From Chloroflexota bacterium (GTDB lineage: Bacteria > Chloroflexota > Dehalococcoidia > Lucifugimonadales > Lucifugimonadaceae): a stretch of DNA of 64,000 nt. Positions within the stretch are counted from its first letter, which is position 1, and each line of letters starts with the position of its first letter. Position numbers and translations under genes: made by a program. Below the pieces are notes generated by a model. It made no database searches. It was not told the origin of the DNA and saw nothing but the letters and a program-made list of their open reading frames with translations. This document shows positions 34,766 through 43,945 of the stretch, piece after piece. The stretch lies in the NCBI GenBank assembly GCA_018650845.1, contig JABIFF010000022.1, positions 144,825-208,824 on the forward strand. The letters are read 5' to 3'.

Positions 34766-37700
34766 TCAGTAACTCGTTCTCACTAATCGTCAAGCGCACG
34801 CTTGCTCACTGGCGACTGCTTTCTGCAGTTGTAGTGGGTGTTGTGCTCGCGTCGACGATCATGGCGAGTTCGGTGATCTTTTTCGATGCACTTCGTGACG
34901 TTGCACTTCAACGTGCGCTCGCAAGCCACGAACCAGCCGATATCGATGTTCTCGTAGAGGCAGGCCAGGTTCCGACCAGTCCAGATACTCACGCCACGAT
35001 TGTCGATGCCATGAACGGCTCGATCGTTCGTAGATTCAGCCCGTTCCTAAACGACGACGAATTTGCCCTCAAAACATGGACTTTCTTCGTCGATCTGCCC
35101 CCAGCAATGGTCGCTCCCAGCGATTGTCCGTGCAGATCGAATATTGGCCTTGCTAACGGCGACGACGATCAACTGATCGAATGTGACTGCCGACGTGTGG
35201 CGATGATGACACTCCCAGAAGTCGATGATCGAGCAATTGTCGTCGAAGGTAGGGCGCCACAAATAGCCACAACGGTGGCGGCTGATGATTCACTTCAAAT
35301 CGAAGGAATGCTCGATGTAGCTTCGGCTTCACAGATGGGCATCTCAGTTGGCGATATTTATCCAGCTCGCCCCCACTGGGAAGATTCGCACGATCAGGTA
35401 AGCATTCTCGTAACTGGACTGTACGAGCGAAATAATCCCGAAGCACCGCACTGGCGAATCCAGAATGAAGCTTTCGGGTCACGCACCGACACGCTGCAAT
35501 TTGCCCGATTTGTCGTTCCGGAAACAACGATTCTCGAAGGTCTAGGCCCGTACTTCCCGAATATGGGAACCGACTACGCATGGTGGCTCGATGTCGACTC
35601 CAGCAGAATCGCCGCCTCTGAGACCGAATCGATCCGCAACACGATCGATGCGACCGAACGAGAGCTCAAATCGATTGTCGACGGATTCCTTCTGCGATCC
35701 GATCTGCCTCAGGTGTTAAGCGCATTCGAAACCGATCTTTTCTTCAACCGATTGCCAATGTTCATCGTGTTGATTCTCATCGTTCTCGTAGTTCTCTACT
35801 ACGTTGTCACTCTCGCATCGCTACTCGTCGACGCTCAACGCAGCGAAGTTGGGCTGTTGAGAACACGCGGTGCAACGTCGCGTCAGATTCTTGCCGTGTT
35901 CATCATCGAAGCTGGATTGCTGGCGGCGATAGCAGCCATTTCAGGCCCATTCCTGGCCGTATTGGGTGTTGGATTCATCGGAGTCCTACCTATTTACAGC
36001 GAACTCAATGGTGGCGACCCTCTACCTGTCCGCCTCACAGTAGGCGCATTCCGAATGGCGTTCTTTGGAGGTCTACTCGGCCTATTGGCGCTGTTCATCC
36101 CTGCTCTTAGAGCCACTCGGCTTGGACTCCTTGCAAGTCGAGTCACCAGAGCACGACCAGCGCGACTTGCCGTAGTTCAACGCTACTACCTCGATCTAGG
36201 CTTCCTTGGTCTTGTGATGTTCCTCTTCTGGCAACTCACAAAGCAGGGATCGTTCGTGGCAGTGAGCGTATTTGGCGAAACCACGGTCAACCAGCTGATT
36301 CTTGGAGTCCCAGCGATATTCCTGGTAGCAGCCGGACTCGTACTGCTCCGAATCTTCCCTGTTGGCATGGATCTCACAGGAAGATTTCTTTCGAAGCGTC
36401 CAATGTCGTCGATCACGCCACCTGCATTGATTCTTGGAATCTGGCAGATGGCTCGAAATCCCGCCCACCACTCTCGACTCTCGTTGCTGCTCATTCTCAC
36501 GGCAGCTTTGGGAGTCTTCGCAGCCAGCTTCGGGGCAACACTCGAACAGAGCGCAATAGATACTGCCTATTACCGAACTGGAGCCGACGTAAAAATTACA
36601 TCGGTGAACATTCGTGATGGCGGAATATCGTTCTCAGTTACAGATGAATTAACTGAGTTGGAAGATGTCGAAGCCGCGTCTCCGGTCTACAGAGAGACAG
36701 CGAATATCACGGCCGGCGTGAACGTCGATAGCTTCCAATTCATTGGAATCGACATCCACACCATGGAAGAAGTTGGCTGGTTCAGAGACGACTTCGGGCT
36801 CGATCCGTTTGAATCCAAAATATCGGTATTGGATGTTGGCGGAGCCGCAGGTATTGAACTTCCAACAGAAGGAAGATGGCTCACTGCAAGCGTACTTCCG
36901 TTAGTACGCCAGCCTTCAACATTCATCGTCGCTCGCTTGTCGGACGCAAACGGTCAGTTCTTCTCGGTACCGCTAGGTTCGATGATCCCGCTTGCATCAG
37001 ATCAATTGAGATTCAACTGTCCGATTCCCGTCGATGGTGAACCGCCTGAATGGTGCCGAATTGGATCCTCGATTCAGGCTGCCCCATTCAGAGGCGTGCC
37101 GGGCTTGCTGCCGAAAAACCCGATGCGCCTACATTCGATTGGCGTGATCGACTACGAAAACGGTCTCGGGCCTGCTGCAATCGATATTGACGACATAGCC
37201 GTTTTGAATACAGACGGTACCGAACTGATCATCATCGAAACGTTCGATTCTGTGAACAACTGGCGAACGATGGTTCCTACACGTGAAGCGCTAGGCGATA
37301 ATCTCGGCCGAGCTACACATCCAGATGGCACACCGATCGAAGGCGTTGCTCGTCTGAGGTGGACATCGTCGGGACCACGTGAATATCGCGGTTTGGCACA
37401 CGGTTCAGAATTGGAAGTTGTTCCAGTTATCGCCAGCGTTGCCTTCATCGAAAATTACGGTGGTGGCGATGGCGAATTGCTGGAAATATCTCTCGATGGC
37501 ACGCCGGTAAAGATCTCCGTTCGAGACGTGATCGAATACTTCCCAACTCTTTCTCTCGATCAAGAGCCGTTCCTTATTGCCGATTTTGAAGCAATTCACG
37601 AACGACTCAACATCACCCGAACAATAGGAAACATCCAGCCAACCGAGTTTTGGATGTCGACCGTTCAAGGTTCAGAGCTTCTCGAAGCCGAAGAAGGCAT

Positions 37701-38268
37701 TCTCGAATCAGTGGTCGGCGGTGATAGAGCGGTACCTGAAATCACTAAGCGCCTATCGAACTTGCGAGTTCGCCCCGGCTCCAACACCATCGACCGTACG
37801 CAGGAGCTAGCCGCAGTTGCTTTCGACCCACTAGTTTCAGCAGGTTGGAGAGCACTACTAGGAATCGCATTCTTCACTGTTCTAGTGGTTAGCGCAGTTG
37901 GATTCCTCGTTCACGCCAAAGTAAGTTTCGATGGTAGGCGAGCAGAACTCGCACTACTCCGAACCATCGGCCTGTCGATGAAACAGTTGCTCTTCTTGGT
38001 GGTGATGGAACAGGTTATGGTTATCGGCGTAGCTGTAACTCTCGGCATATTCATGGGCGCGCAAATGGGTACGACGATCATGCCGTACCTCGCCAGTTCA
38101 GGTGAAAACGCAGTAGTCGTTCCACCGATGGCAGTTCAAATAGACTGGTTCGGATTTGGAATCACGTTTGGTCTTTTGGGGTTAGTATTCCTCGTGGTAA
38201 TTGGCCTTATCCTGATTTCCGTCTACCGAATGTCGATACATCACATCATGCGAATGGGCGAAAGTTGA
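34762..38268 (+). CDS. Very large FtsX-like ABC permease (2)
   Basis: A 1,168-residue paralogue of the preceding permease with the same order of helices and outside domains, including WFRDDFGLDPFES. The first outside domain has an extra cysteine-rich stretch (CPCRSN...CDCRR) absent from the partner. Two different permeases with two ATPases suggest a heterodimeric MacB/Lol-like machine. The start codon overlaps the previous stop, so the two proteins are likely made in equal amounts. The substrate is unknown. Confidence 0.88.
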   Translation: MISNSFSLIVKRTLAHWRLLSAVVVGVVLASTIMASSVIFFDALRDVALQRALASHEPADIDVLVEAGQVPTSPDTHATIVDAMNGSIVRRFSPFLNDDEFALKTWTFFVDLPPAMVAPSDCPCRSNIGLANGDDDQLIECDCRRVAMMTLPEVDDRAIVVEGRAPQIATTVAADDSLQIEGMLDVASASQMGISVGDIYPARPHWEDSHDQVSILVTGLYERNNPEAPHWRIQNEAFGSRTDTLQFARFVVPETTILEGLGPYFPNMGTDYAWWLDVDSSRIAASETESIRNTIDATERELKSIVDGFLLRSDLPQVLSAFETDLFFNRLPMFIVLILIVLVVLYYVVTLASLLVDAQRSEVGLLRTRGATSRQILAVFIIEAGLLAAIAAISGPFLAVLGVGFIGVLPIYSELNGGDPLPVRLTVGAFRMAFFGGLLGLLALFIPALRATRLGLLASRVTRARPARLAVVQRYYLDLGFLGLVMFLFWQLTKQGSFVAVSVFGETTVNQLILGVPAIFLVAAGLVLLRIFPVGMDLTGRFLSKRPMSSITPPALILGIWQMARNPAHHSRLSLLLILTAALGVFAASFGATLEQSAIDTAYYRTGADVKITSVNIRDGGISFSVTDELTELEDVEAASPVYRETANITAGVNVDSFQFIGIDIHTMEEVGWFRDDFGLDPFESKISVLDVGGAAGIELPTEGRWLTASVLPLVRQPSTFIVARLSDANGQFFSVPLGSMIPLASDQLRFNCPIPVDGEPPEWCRIGSSIQAAPFRGVPGLLPKNPMRLHSIGVIDYENGLGPAAIDIDDIAVLNTDGTELIIIETFDSVNNWRTMVPTREALGDNLGRATHPDGTPIEGVARLRWTSSGPREYRGLAHGSELEVVPVIASVAFIENYGGGDGELLEISLDGTPVKISVRDVIEYFPTLSLDQEPFLIADFEAIHERLNITRTIGNIQPTEFWMSTVQGSELLEAEEGILESVVGGDRAVPEITKRLSNLRVRPGSNTIDRTQELAAVAFDPLVSAGWRALLGIAFFTVLVVSAVGFLVHAKVSFDGRRAELALLRTIGLSMKQLLFLVVMEQVMVIGVAVTLGIFMGAQMGTTIMPYLASSGENAVVVPPMAVQIDWFGFGITFGLLGLVFLVVIGLILISVYRMSIHHIMRMGES

Positions 38269-38314
38269 TCGATATGGCTTCTACGAATCAGTTCCAAGTT
38301 AAGGGTGAATCTAA

Positions 38315-39193
38315 GTGACAACACCGGAATCTGCGTACATCGAGTGCAGCGGACTATTTAAGATCTACAAAGCAGCCGACCTTGAGGTTGTGGCACTACG
38401 TGGTCTTGAACTAAACGTCGCCAAAGGCGAAATCATCGCCATCGTCGGTGCATCAGGAAGTGGTAAATCCACCCTCCTGAACATCCTCGCGGGCTACGAC
38501 GCTCCTTCAGCCGGAACAATTCGAGTGGGCGATTTCGACCTACTTCAGATGACCAACAAAGAAGTTGTCGAATACCGTCGACACGAAGTTGGATTCATCT
38601 GGCAGGAAACATCACGAAACCTGTTCCCATATCTCACAGCGCTCGAAAACGTTGAACTTCCAATGGTCATCTCAGGCGCTCCCGGACCAGAACGAAGGAA
38701 GCGTGCACAAGAACTTCTCGATGTTGTAGGTCTTGGCGATCGATCCGACCACAAGCCTTCTCAGCTTTCTGGTGGTGAGCAACAACGAGTTGCAATCGCC
38801 GTAGGACTATCTAACCAACCGCCTCTATTGCTCGCTGACGAACCAACCGGTGAACTAGACGACCAAACAGGCACGGAAGTTCTCGAACTGCTCAACAAGG
38901 TCAACCAAGACCTCGGAACTACTATCGTCATCGTTACTCACGATCCAGCCATCGCCACAAGCGTTGGTCGGGCCGTTGCGATCAAAGATGGTAAGACGAG
39001 CACAGAGACCACCCGAGAGGTTTCGTTCGAACGCAAGCTCGGTGGTGAAGCTACCGACACTGAAGAATTCCTGCTGATCGACTCAGCCGGATCGGTTCAG
39101 ATTCCAAGAGACATGCTCGACGAACTAAATATCGGACGTCGTGTTCGAGTAGATATGAAAGATGGAAGGGTGACACTTGAGTCAGGCGACTGA
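38315..39193 (+). CDS. ABC transporter ATPase (MacB/LolD type) with AbrB-like C-terminal tail
   Basis: A 292-residue ATPase with Walker A GASGSGKST, signature LSGGEQQRV, Walker B LLLADEPTGE and a switch His in VTHDPA. These mark the MacB/LolD subfamily that drives FtsX-like permeases. After the ATPase domain a 40-residue tail follows (IPRDMLDELNIGRRVRV, then DGRVTLE), which has the pattern of a swapped-hairpin AbrB/SpoVT domain. Such a tail is unusual here and could mediate dimerisation or DNA contact. The start is GTG; the end overlaps the next ATPase gene. Confidence 0.92.
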   Translation: MTTPESAYIECSGLFKIYKAADLEVVALRGLELNVAKGEIIAIVGASGSGKSTLLNILAGYDAPSAGTIRVGDFDLLQMTNKEVVEYRRHEVGFIWQETSRNLFPYLTALENVELPMVISGAPGPERRKRAQELLDVVGLGDRSDHKPSQLSGGEQQRVAIAVGLSNQPPLLLADEPTGELDDQTGTEVLELLNKVNQDLGTTIVIVTHDPAIATSVGRAVAIKDGKTSTETTREVSFERKLGGEATDTEEFLLIDSAGSVQIPRDMLDELNIGRRVRVDMKDGRVTLESGD

Positions 39194-39956
39194 GCAAATA
39201 ACTGACCGAGAATCACGTGGCGCAACCACGCCTATCATTCAGGCGATAGCCGCTTCTCGTGAATACGAATTGGCTGGCGAGACCGTTCACGCCGTTCGTT
39301 CGGTAGATCTCGACGTAAAAACGGGTGAATTCATCACGCTTGTCGGTCGTTCCGGTTCCGGAAAAACGACTCTGTTGAACATGCTTGCGGGTCTCGACCA
39401 CCCGACATCAGGTCAGGTGCTGTTTGAGGGCACCGATATGTCGAACTTCTCTGAAAAGCAGTTCATTCAACTTCGCAGGCACCGAATCGGTGTCGTATTC
39501 CAGTCGTTCGCACTTTTGCCTCTTCTTTCGGCTTACGAGAACGTTGAGCTTCCAATGCGAATAGCCGGTATTGGCTCTTCAGAACGCTCTAAGCGCACGA
39601 ACGAAGTGCTCGACATGGTTGGGCTAGGCCGACGTGCCAAGCACCGCCCTTATGAGCTTTCGGGTGGTGAGCAGCAGCGAATCTCTATCGCACGAGCGGT
39701 AGCGATGAAGCCAAACGTGATTCTTGCTGACGAACCAACAGGTGAGCTCGACTCTGTAAACGCCGCAGAAATCTTCGGATTATTCCGTGAGATGGTCACT
39801 GAAGAAGATATGTCGATCGTCGCTACTACGCACGACCGAACGCTTCTCGATATGGCCGACAAGATTTACACGGTTCACAACGGTGAGATCGAACTATCGG
39901 AAGTCGGCGAGAACGTAGACGCCGACGCCCAGTTCAAACGCCCCGACGCCGAGTAG
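39177..39956 (+). CDS. ABC transporter ATPase (MacB/LolD type)
   Basis: The second ATPase of the operon, 259 residues, with Walker A GRSGSGKTT, signature LSGGEQQRI, Walker B ILADEPTGELDS and TTHDRT. It lacks the AbrB-like tail. The start is TTG with GGAAGGG about 7 nt upstream, lying 17 bp inside the previous gene. It likely pairs with the first ATPase to power the two permeases. Confidence 0.93.
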   Translation: MSQATEQITDRESRGATTPIIQAIAASREYELAGETVHAVRSVDLDVKTGEFITLVGRSGSGKTTLLNMLAGLDHPTSGQVLFEGTDMSNFSEKQFIQLRRHRIGVVFQSFALLPLLSAYENVELPMRIAGIGSSERSKRTNEVLDMVGLGRRAKHRPYELSGGEQQRISIARAVAMKPNVILADEPTGELDSVNAAEIFGLFREMVTEEDMSIVATTHDRTLLDMADKIYTVHNGEIELSEVGENVDADAQFKRPDAE

Positions 39957-39978
39957 TTTTGGGCGAGTAGGTTGCTAC

Positions 39979-40033
39979 TGTCATTGCGAGGAACGAAGCA
40001 CGTGTGACGTGGCAATCGGTCGCTCCGGGCAAC
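39979..40033. repeat. Family A repeat, solo left end
   Basis: TGTCATTGCGAGGAACGAAG, then GTGACGTGGCAATCGGTCGCTCCGGGCAACG, matches the left end of the elements at 43678 and 48555. No right end is present; a family B element starts 33 bp further on, the same order as at 28372/28480. Confidence 0.75.
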
Positions 40034-40065
40034 GCTGCGTTCGAATCAAGCTACCAAAGAGCAAA

Positions 40066-40192
40066 TGTCATCCTGAACTAGATTCAGGATCACTGGCGAC
40101 GAGCCAATTCACTTCGACTCAGAATCGATAGCCGATAGGCTTGAATGTTCTGCGCTTGTGATCACGATTCTGAATCAAGTTCAGAATGACAA
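40066..40192. repeat. MITE-like inverted-repeat element, family B
   Basis: TGTCATCCTGAACTAGATTC at the left and its near-complement GATTCTGAATCAAGTTCAGA...TGACA at the right enclose about 75 bp. It shares its ends with the copies at 2050 and 28480. With the family A fragment it fills the 305-bp gap between the ABC operon and purK. Confidence 0.85.
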
Positions 40193-40261
40193 GGTTTCGA
40201 CCGATCCACTCTGGCAACAGGAACAGCTGCCCATACTGGTCTCAACCAGCACGAAAATGCC

Positions 40262-41425
40262 CTAGCGGCTGCGGCGCCATGCCCTGTCACGGGCCTCAGT
40301 TGCGATGTAGAGAGCGTCCTCGACGGTATCTGCCACCACGTTGATGTGCCCCATCTTGCGACCCACTCTTGGTTCAGCCTTGCCATACAAATGCAAACTC
40401 ACGCCAGGCATCTCCAAAGCACGTGCCCAGTCGGGATCACCATCGGTATCTACCCAAACTTCGCCAAGCAAATTCACCATCACCGTGGGTGAGTGAAGTT
40501 TTGGCTCTGCGATAGGCATACCTGCCAGCACACGAACCAACTGCTCGAACTGCGACGTATCGCAGCCGTCCATCGTGTAGTGACCTGAATTGTGAGGTCG
40601 AGGAGCCAGTTCGTTCACCAGCAGCTCATTCTCTTTCGTAACGAACATCTCAACTGAAATAAGTCCCACAACATCGAGCTGAGTCGCGATATCTGCAGCC
40701 AGCAATCGAGCGTTTTCAGTAACGCTGTCGGGAATTCTTGCAGGAACAATCGAAACATCGAGAATGTGATTGCGGTGAACGTTTTCAGAAGGCGGGAACG
40801 TTGCAGTTTGGCCATCGGCAGTACGTGCACAGATGGTCGAAATCTCCATCTTGAACGGCACAAACTGCTCAACGATCAATTCAGTCTTACGAGCCGCCAA
40901 AGATTCGTATGACCGTTCGATATCCTCGGCACGAGTAATGATCTCCTGCCCCTTGCCGTCATAACCTTCAGTAGCGGTCTTGAGAACCATAGGAAAGCCA
41001 AGATCTACCCCAGCCTGCTGCAGATCCTCTAGCGACTGAACGTGCCGGAACGGAGCAACCGAAACACCAGCTTTGAGCAGCGCATTCTTCTCGTGCAGTC
41101 GGTGCTGAGTAGTTCGTAAAACTGAAGCCGAAGGGTGAACCGGCGCAAGTTCGGCAGCAGCCGAAACAGAATCGGCGTCGACGTTCTCGAATTCGTAAGT
41201 GACAACATCCGTGGAACGTGCGAGCTCTCTTGATGCGTCTCTACTCGAATACGGCTCGGCAATTTGCCCGTCCGTTACTTGCCCACTTGGGCAGCCCGGA
41301 TCGGGATCGAGAACTACGGTTCTGTAGTCCATCTGTCGAGCAGCAATAGCGAGCATTCGCCCCAGCTGACCGCCACCGATGATTCCAATTGTTGAGCCGG
41401 GGTTAAGAAGTGATTCTCGTTCCAT
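40262..41425 (-). CDS. purK: N5-carboxyaminoimidazole ribonucleotide synthase
   Basis: A 387-residue ATP-grasp enzyme of purine synthesis that joins bicarbonate to aminoimidazole ribonucleotide. The start GIIGGGQLGRMLAIAARQM, the ATP-grasp lysine region LKTATEGYDGKGQ, and the C-terminal ELAPRPHNSGHYTMDGC are all diagnostic for PurK. It lies 9 bp after purE on the same strand, the usual bacterial pairing whose two products act in sequence. Confidence 0.96.
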   Translation of the reverse strand: MERESLLNPGSTIGIIGGGQLGRMLAIAARQMDYRTVVLDPDPGCPSGQVTDGQIAEPYSSRDASRELARSTDVVTYEFENVDADSVSAAAELAPVHPSASVLRTTQHRLHEKNALLKAGVSVAPFRHVQSLEDLQQAGVDLGFPMVLKTATEGYDGKGQEIITRAEDIERSYESLAARKTELIVEQFVPFKMEISTICARTADGQTATFPPSENVHRNHILDVSIVPARIPDSVTENARLLAADIATQLDVVGLISVEMFVTKENELLVNELAPRPHNSGHYTMDGCDTSQFEQLVRVLAGMPIAEPKLHSPTVMVNLLGEVWVDTDGDPDWARALEMPGVSLHLYGKAEPRVGRKMGHINVVADTVEDALYIATEARDRAWRRSR

Positions 41426-41434
41426 TTATCAGGG

Positions 41435-41935
41435 TTACTCGCCAGCAGGCTTTACGTAGGTGACAGATTCGATTTCAGCAGTGATTTTCGCTCGTCGATT
41501 CTCGAGTTTTTCTTGAACGTCAGAGTCGATTAGTCCGATGATTTGGGCTGCAAGAATTCCAGCATTCACCGCGCCCCATTCGCCAATTGCGACTGTTCCA
41601 ACCGGGTAGCCTCGAGGCATCTGAACTATCGACATTAGCGAATCCATGCCATCGAGATGCGGCCCAACACCGGGTACGCCGATTACAGGCAAAATCGTCT
41701 TTGCGGCAGTCATTCCGGGCAGATGAGCTGCCCCGCCGGCACCAGCGATGATGACTTTGATTCCACGATCTTTCGCCTCTTCAGCGAACTTGAACATCAG
41801 ATCGGGAGTTCGGTGGGCAGATACCACTCGGATTTCGTGCGGAATACCGACTTCTTCAAGAATGTCGGCAGCGTGCTGCATGGTCGGCAGATCAGAAGTG
41901 CTGCCCATAATCACCGAAACGAGCGGGTTTGCCAT
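41435..41935 (-). CDS. purE: N5-carboxyaminoimidazole ribonucleotide mutase
   Basis: The 166-residue class I PurE moves the carboxyl group of N5-CAIR to carbon 4. GSTSDLPTMQHA (substrate loop), VVSAHRTPD (catalytic His) and AGAGGAAHLPGM are diagnostic. The ATG at 41935 gives the normal N-terminus (MANPLVSVIMGS) and length; the track start adds 48 unlikely residues overlapping the divergent hydrolase gene. First gene of the purE-purK operon. Confidence 0.96.
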   Translation of the reverse strand: MANPLVSVIMGSTSDLPTMQHAADILEEVGIPHEIRVVSAHRTPDLMFKFAEEAKDRGIKVIIAGAGGAAHLPGMTAAKTILPVIGVPGVGPHLDGMDSLMSIVQMPRGYPVGTVAIGEWGAVNAGILAAQIIGLIDSDVQEKLENRRAKITAEIESVTYVKPAGE

Positions 41936-42072
41936 ATTTCTTAATGCTCCGTGCGAAGATTTGTTATTTCTAGCCTGGCGGTCACCTGTGGACCGAGCAC
42001 CAGCTAGGCGACCAAACGATTTTACAGTCGCCCGGGCGTTAGCGCGAGAAAAAATCCATTTAGAATCGTTCG

Positions 42073-42807
42073 ATGCCAAAGCTAAAGCTCGATTCGCTCG
42101 AAATCAACTACGAAATTTCTGGTTCAGGACCGCTGCTGATTCTTCACCACGGATTCGGATCATGGGGTCGTGATTGGAACCGTGGCGGCTGGTTGGAACC
42201 ACTTCAAAAACACGCAACAGTGATGATTTTCGATGCTATAGGGCATGGATTATCGACCAGATCGCACGAGCCCAACGATCACACTGTCGAACAACGAGCT
42301 TCTGTAGTGAACGCCCTTGCCGATGAATACGGCACCGAACGATACGGTTATGTAGGTTTTTCTATGGGTGGCAGAACAGGACTTGAGCTGGCGGCTTCAA
42401 CTCCAGAACGACTTAAAATGATCGCTATCGGCGGAATGCACTTGTTGCCCGCCACCGCCAATGCCGACCGATTTGTTCGCCATATGAAAGTATTGCGATC
42501 TGGCAGGGCTAAATCTGTCGAAAAGCCAGATGGCGATCGGCCAGGCAACGACCCTCTAGCTCTTGCGGCTTCACACGAGGCACTTCTCTGGTGGCAAGGC
42601 GCTGGCGACCGACTAGCCAATCACAAAGCGCCAACTTTGTTGTTCTGCGGTGAAGATGATGCTCACTTTGCCAATGCAAAGGAATCTGCCAAAATTTTCG
42701 GATTTGATCTGGCTGCACTCCCAATCACCGATCACGACAGTACGTTTTTCTCTTCGAAGCAAGCCGTGGATTCAGTAACGGCGTTTGTTGCGAAGCATCT
42801 TTCCTAA
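42073..42807 (+). CDS. Alpha/beta hydrolase
   Basis: A 244-residue alpha/beta-fold hydrolase with HHGFGSWGRDW (oxyanion region), GFSMGGRTG (nucleophile Ser), CGEDDAHF (acid) and TDHDSTFF (His). The length and lack of a large lid fit esterases or C-C bond hydrolases. The start ATG (MPKLKLDSLEINYEIS) is standard. It is divergent from purE and followed by the PIG-L gene 104 bp later. The substrate is unknown. Confidence 0.88.
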   Translation: MPKLKLDSLEINYEISGSGPLLILHHGFGSWGRDWNRGGWLEPLQKHATVMIFDAIGHGLSTRSHEPNDHTVEQRASVVNALADEYGTERYGYVGFSMGGRTGLELAASTPERLKMIAIGGMHLLPATANADRFVRHMKVLRSGRAKSVEKPDGDRPGNDPLALAASHEALLWWQGAGDRLANHKAPTLLFCGEDDAHFANAKESAKIFGFDLAALPITDHDSTFFSSKQAVDSVTAFVAKHLS

Positions 42808-42823
42808 TCACCCTTCGATACAC

Positions 42824-42854
42824 GGATTCTGGTGCTAGAATTTCCGACCGTGTG
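42824..42854 (+). promoter_or_regulatory. Candidate promoter of the PIG-L gene
   Basis: GGATTCTGGTGCT, then CCGTGTG, is shared with the coxB upstream region. In this copy TGCTAGAAT (42833-42841) looks like an extended -10 box, 71 bp before the start codon. No good -35 box is visible. Confidence 0.4.
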
Positions 42855-42911
42855 CAATTTTCTCGGACCGTTTTCTTACTGAAATATTTTCTCGACAGGG
42901 CTAGGCAATAA

Positions 42912-43643
42912 ATGACAACCGGCAACGGTTCTAAGAACGATTTCAAGCGCGCTATGGTGGTTACAGCCCACCCAGATGATGCCGAATACGGCTGCTCTGG
43001 AAGCGTTGCCAAGTGGACCCGAAAGGGTTGGGAAGTCGTTTACGTTCTCTGCACCGACGGCTCAAAGGGAACTGAAGACCGAGATATTTCTTCAGAAGCG
43101 CTGGCGGAACTTCGTGCCGAAGAGCAGCGAACAGCTGGCAGAACTCTAGGGCTAAAGACTGTCGAGTTCCTCGGCTACCCGGACGGTTATCTGGAACCAA
43201 CTCTGGAAGTACGACGTGATATTTCACGCATGATTCGTAAGCACCAGCCTGATGTACTGATCACAACGAGCCCAACTCGTGATCTTTTGAATTCAACGTA
43301 CATAGGTCACCCTGATCACTTCGCAGCTGGTGAAGCCGCACTTTCAGCGGTATTCCCGAGCGCACGAGACCACCTAACCTTCCCAGAACTGTTCTACGAC
43401 GAAGGTCTTGAGCCGCACAAGGTTCGAGAGGTTTGGGTTATGAGTTTTGGCGACAACGCCAACTTCTGGAATCCGTTGACCGAAGAGGATGTCGAGACGT
43501 CGATTTCCGCTTTGAAGGATCACGTGAGTCAGGTGAGCGATCCTGAACAGGCCGGCAAGTGGATGAAGGAACGACGAGCAGAACTCGGCAAGAAGATCGA
43601 TGCCGACTACGCCGAATCCTTCCGCAAGTTCACCCTCAGTTAG
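42912..43643 (+). CDS. PIG-L family (LmbE-like) deacetylase
   Basis: A 243-residue zinc-dependent N-deacetylase. The motif AHPDDAEYG holds the zinc His, Asp and catalytic Asp; the second zinc His lies in GHPDHFAAGEAAL. FLGYPDGYLEP is typical of the bacterial branch that includes MshB and BshB, which deacetylate sugar intermediates of low-molecular-weight thiols. No thiol-synthesis partner is adjacent, so the substrate is open. The start has no strong ribosome site. Confidence 0.92.
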   Translation: MTTGNGSKNDFKRAMVVTAHPDDAEYGCSGSVAKWTRKGWEVVYVLCTDGSKGTEDRDISSEALAELRAEEQRTAGRTLGLKTVEFLGYPDGYLEPTLEVRRDISRMIRKHQPDVLITTSPTRDLLNSTYIGHPDHFAAGEAALSAVFPSARDHLTFPELFYDEGLEPHKVREVWVMSFGDNANFWNPLTEEDVETSISALKDHVSQVSDPEQAGKWMKERRAELGKKIDADYAESFRKFTLS

Positions 43644-43677
43644 GGGCTTACTGACGAACGCCAGTCGTTACCGACCC

Positions 43678-43854
43678 TGTCATTGCGAGGAGGTACGACG
43701 TGGCAATCAGCAGTTCTGAGTAACGCGGTGTCCTTATGTCGGAAACCAACGTTGACCGGATCACGATCAGTCCTTGGCAACAATCACTCCTACGATGAAC
43801 AAAGCGATGCATTCGTCGACTGATTGCCACGTCGTCGAACTCCTCGCAATGACA
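43678..43854. repeat. MITE-like element, family A (177 bp)
   Basis: The left end TGTCATTGCGAGGAGGTACG...GTGGCAATCAGC and the right end TGATTGCCACGTCG...CTCCTCGCAATGACA are inverted repeats of over 30 bp. The interior shares GAACAAAGCGATGCAT with the copy at 48555. It has no coding frame. With the terminator at 43889 it fills the gap between the PIG-L and aldolase genes. Confidence 0.88.
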
Positions 43855-43888
43855 ATCGCTCGATTTCAGCATCAGAACGAAATACAAA

Positions 43889-43919
43889 AAAAGCCCCGGT
43901 CGCATTGACCGGGGCTTTT
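43889..43919. terminator. Bidirectional rho-independent terminator
   Basis: AAAAGCCCCGGTC (43889-43901) pairs with GACCGGGGCTTTT (43907-43919) around GCATT. It serves the minus-strand aldolase gene and perhaps also the PIG-L gene. Confidence 0.92.
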
Positions 43920-43945
43920 CTATATTTCGAACTCGTAAGAAACGT

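Noticed and set aside
41936-42079. N-terminal extension of PurE
   Set aside because: PurE class I is about 160-170 residues and begins at MANPLVSVIMGS; the extension overlaps a divergent gene.
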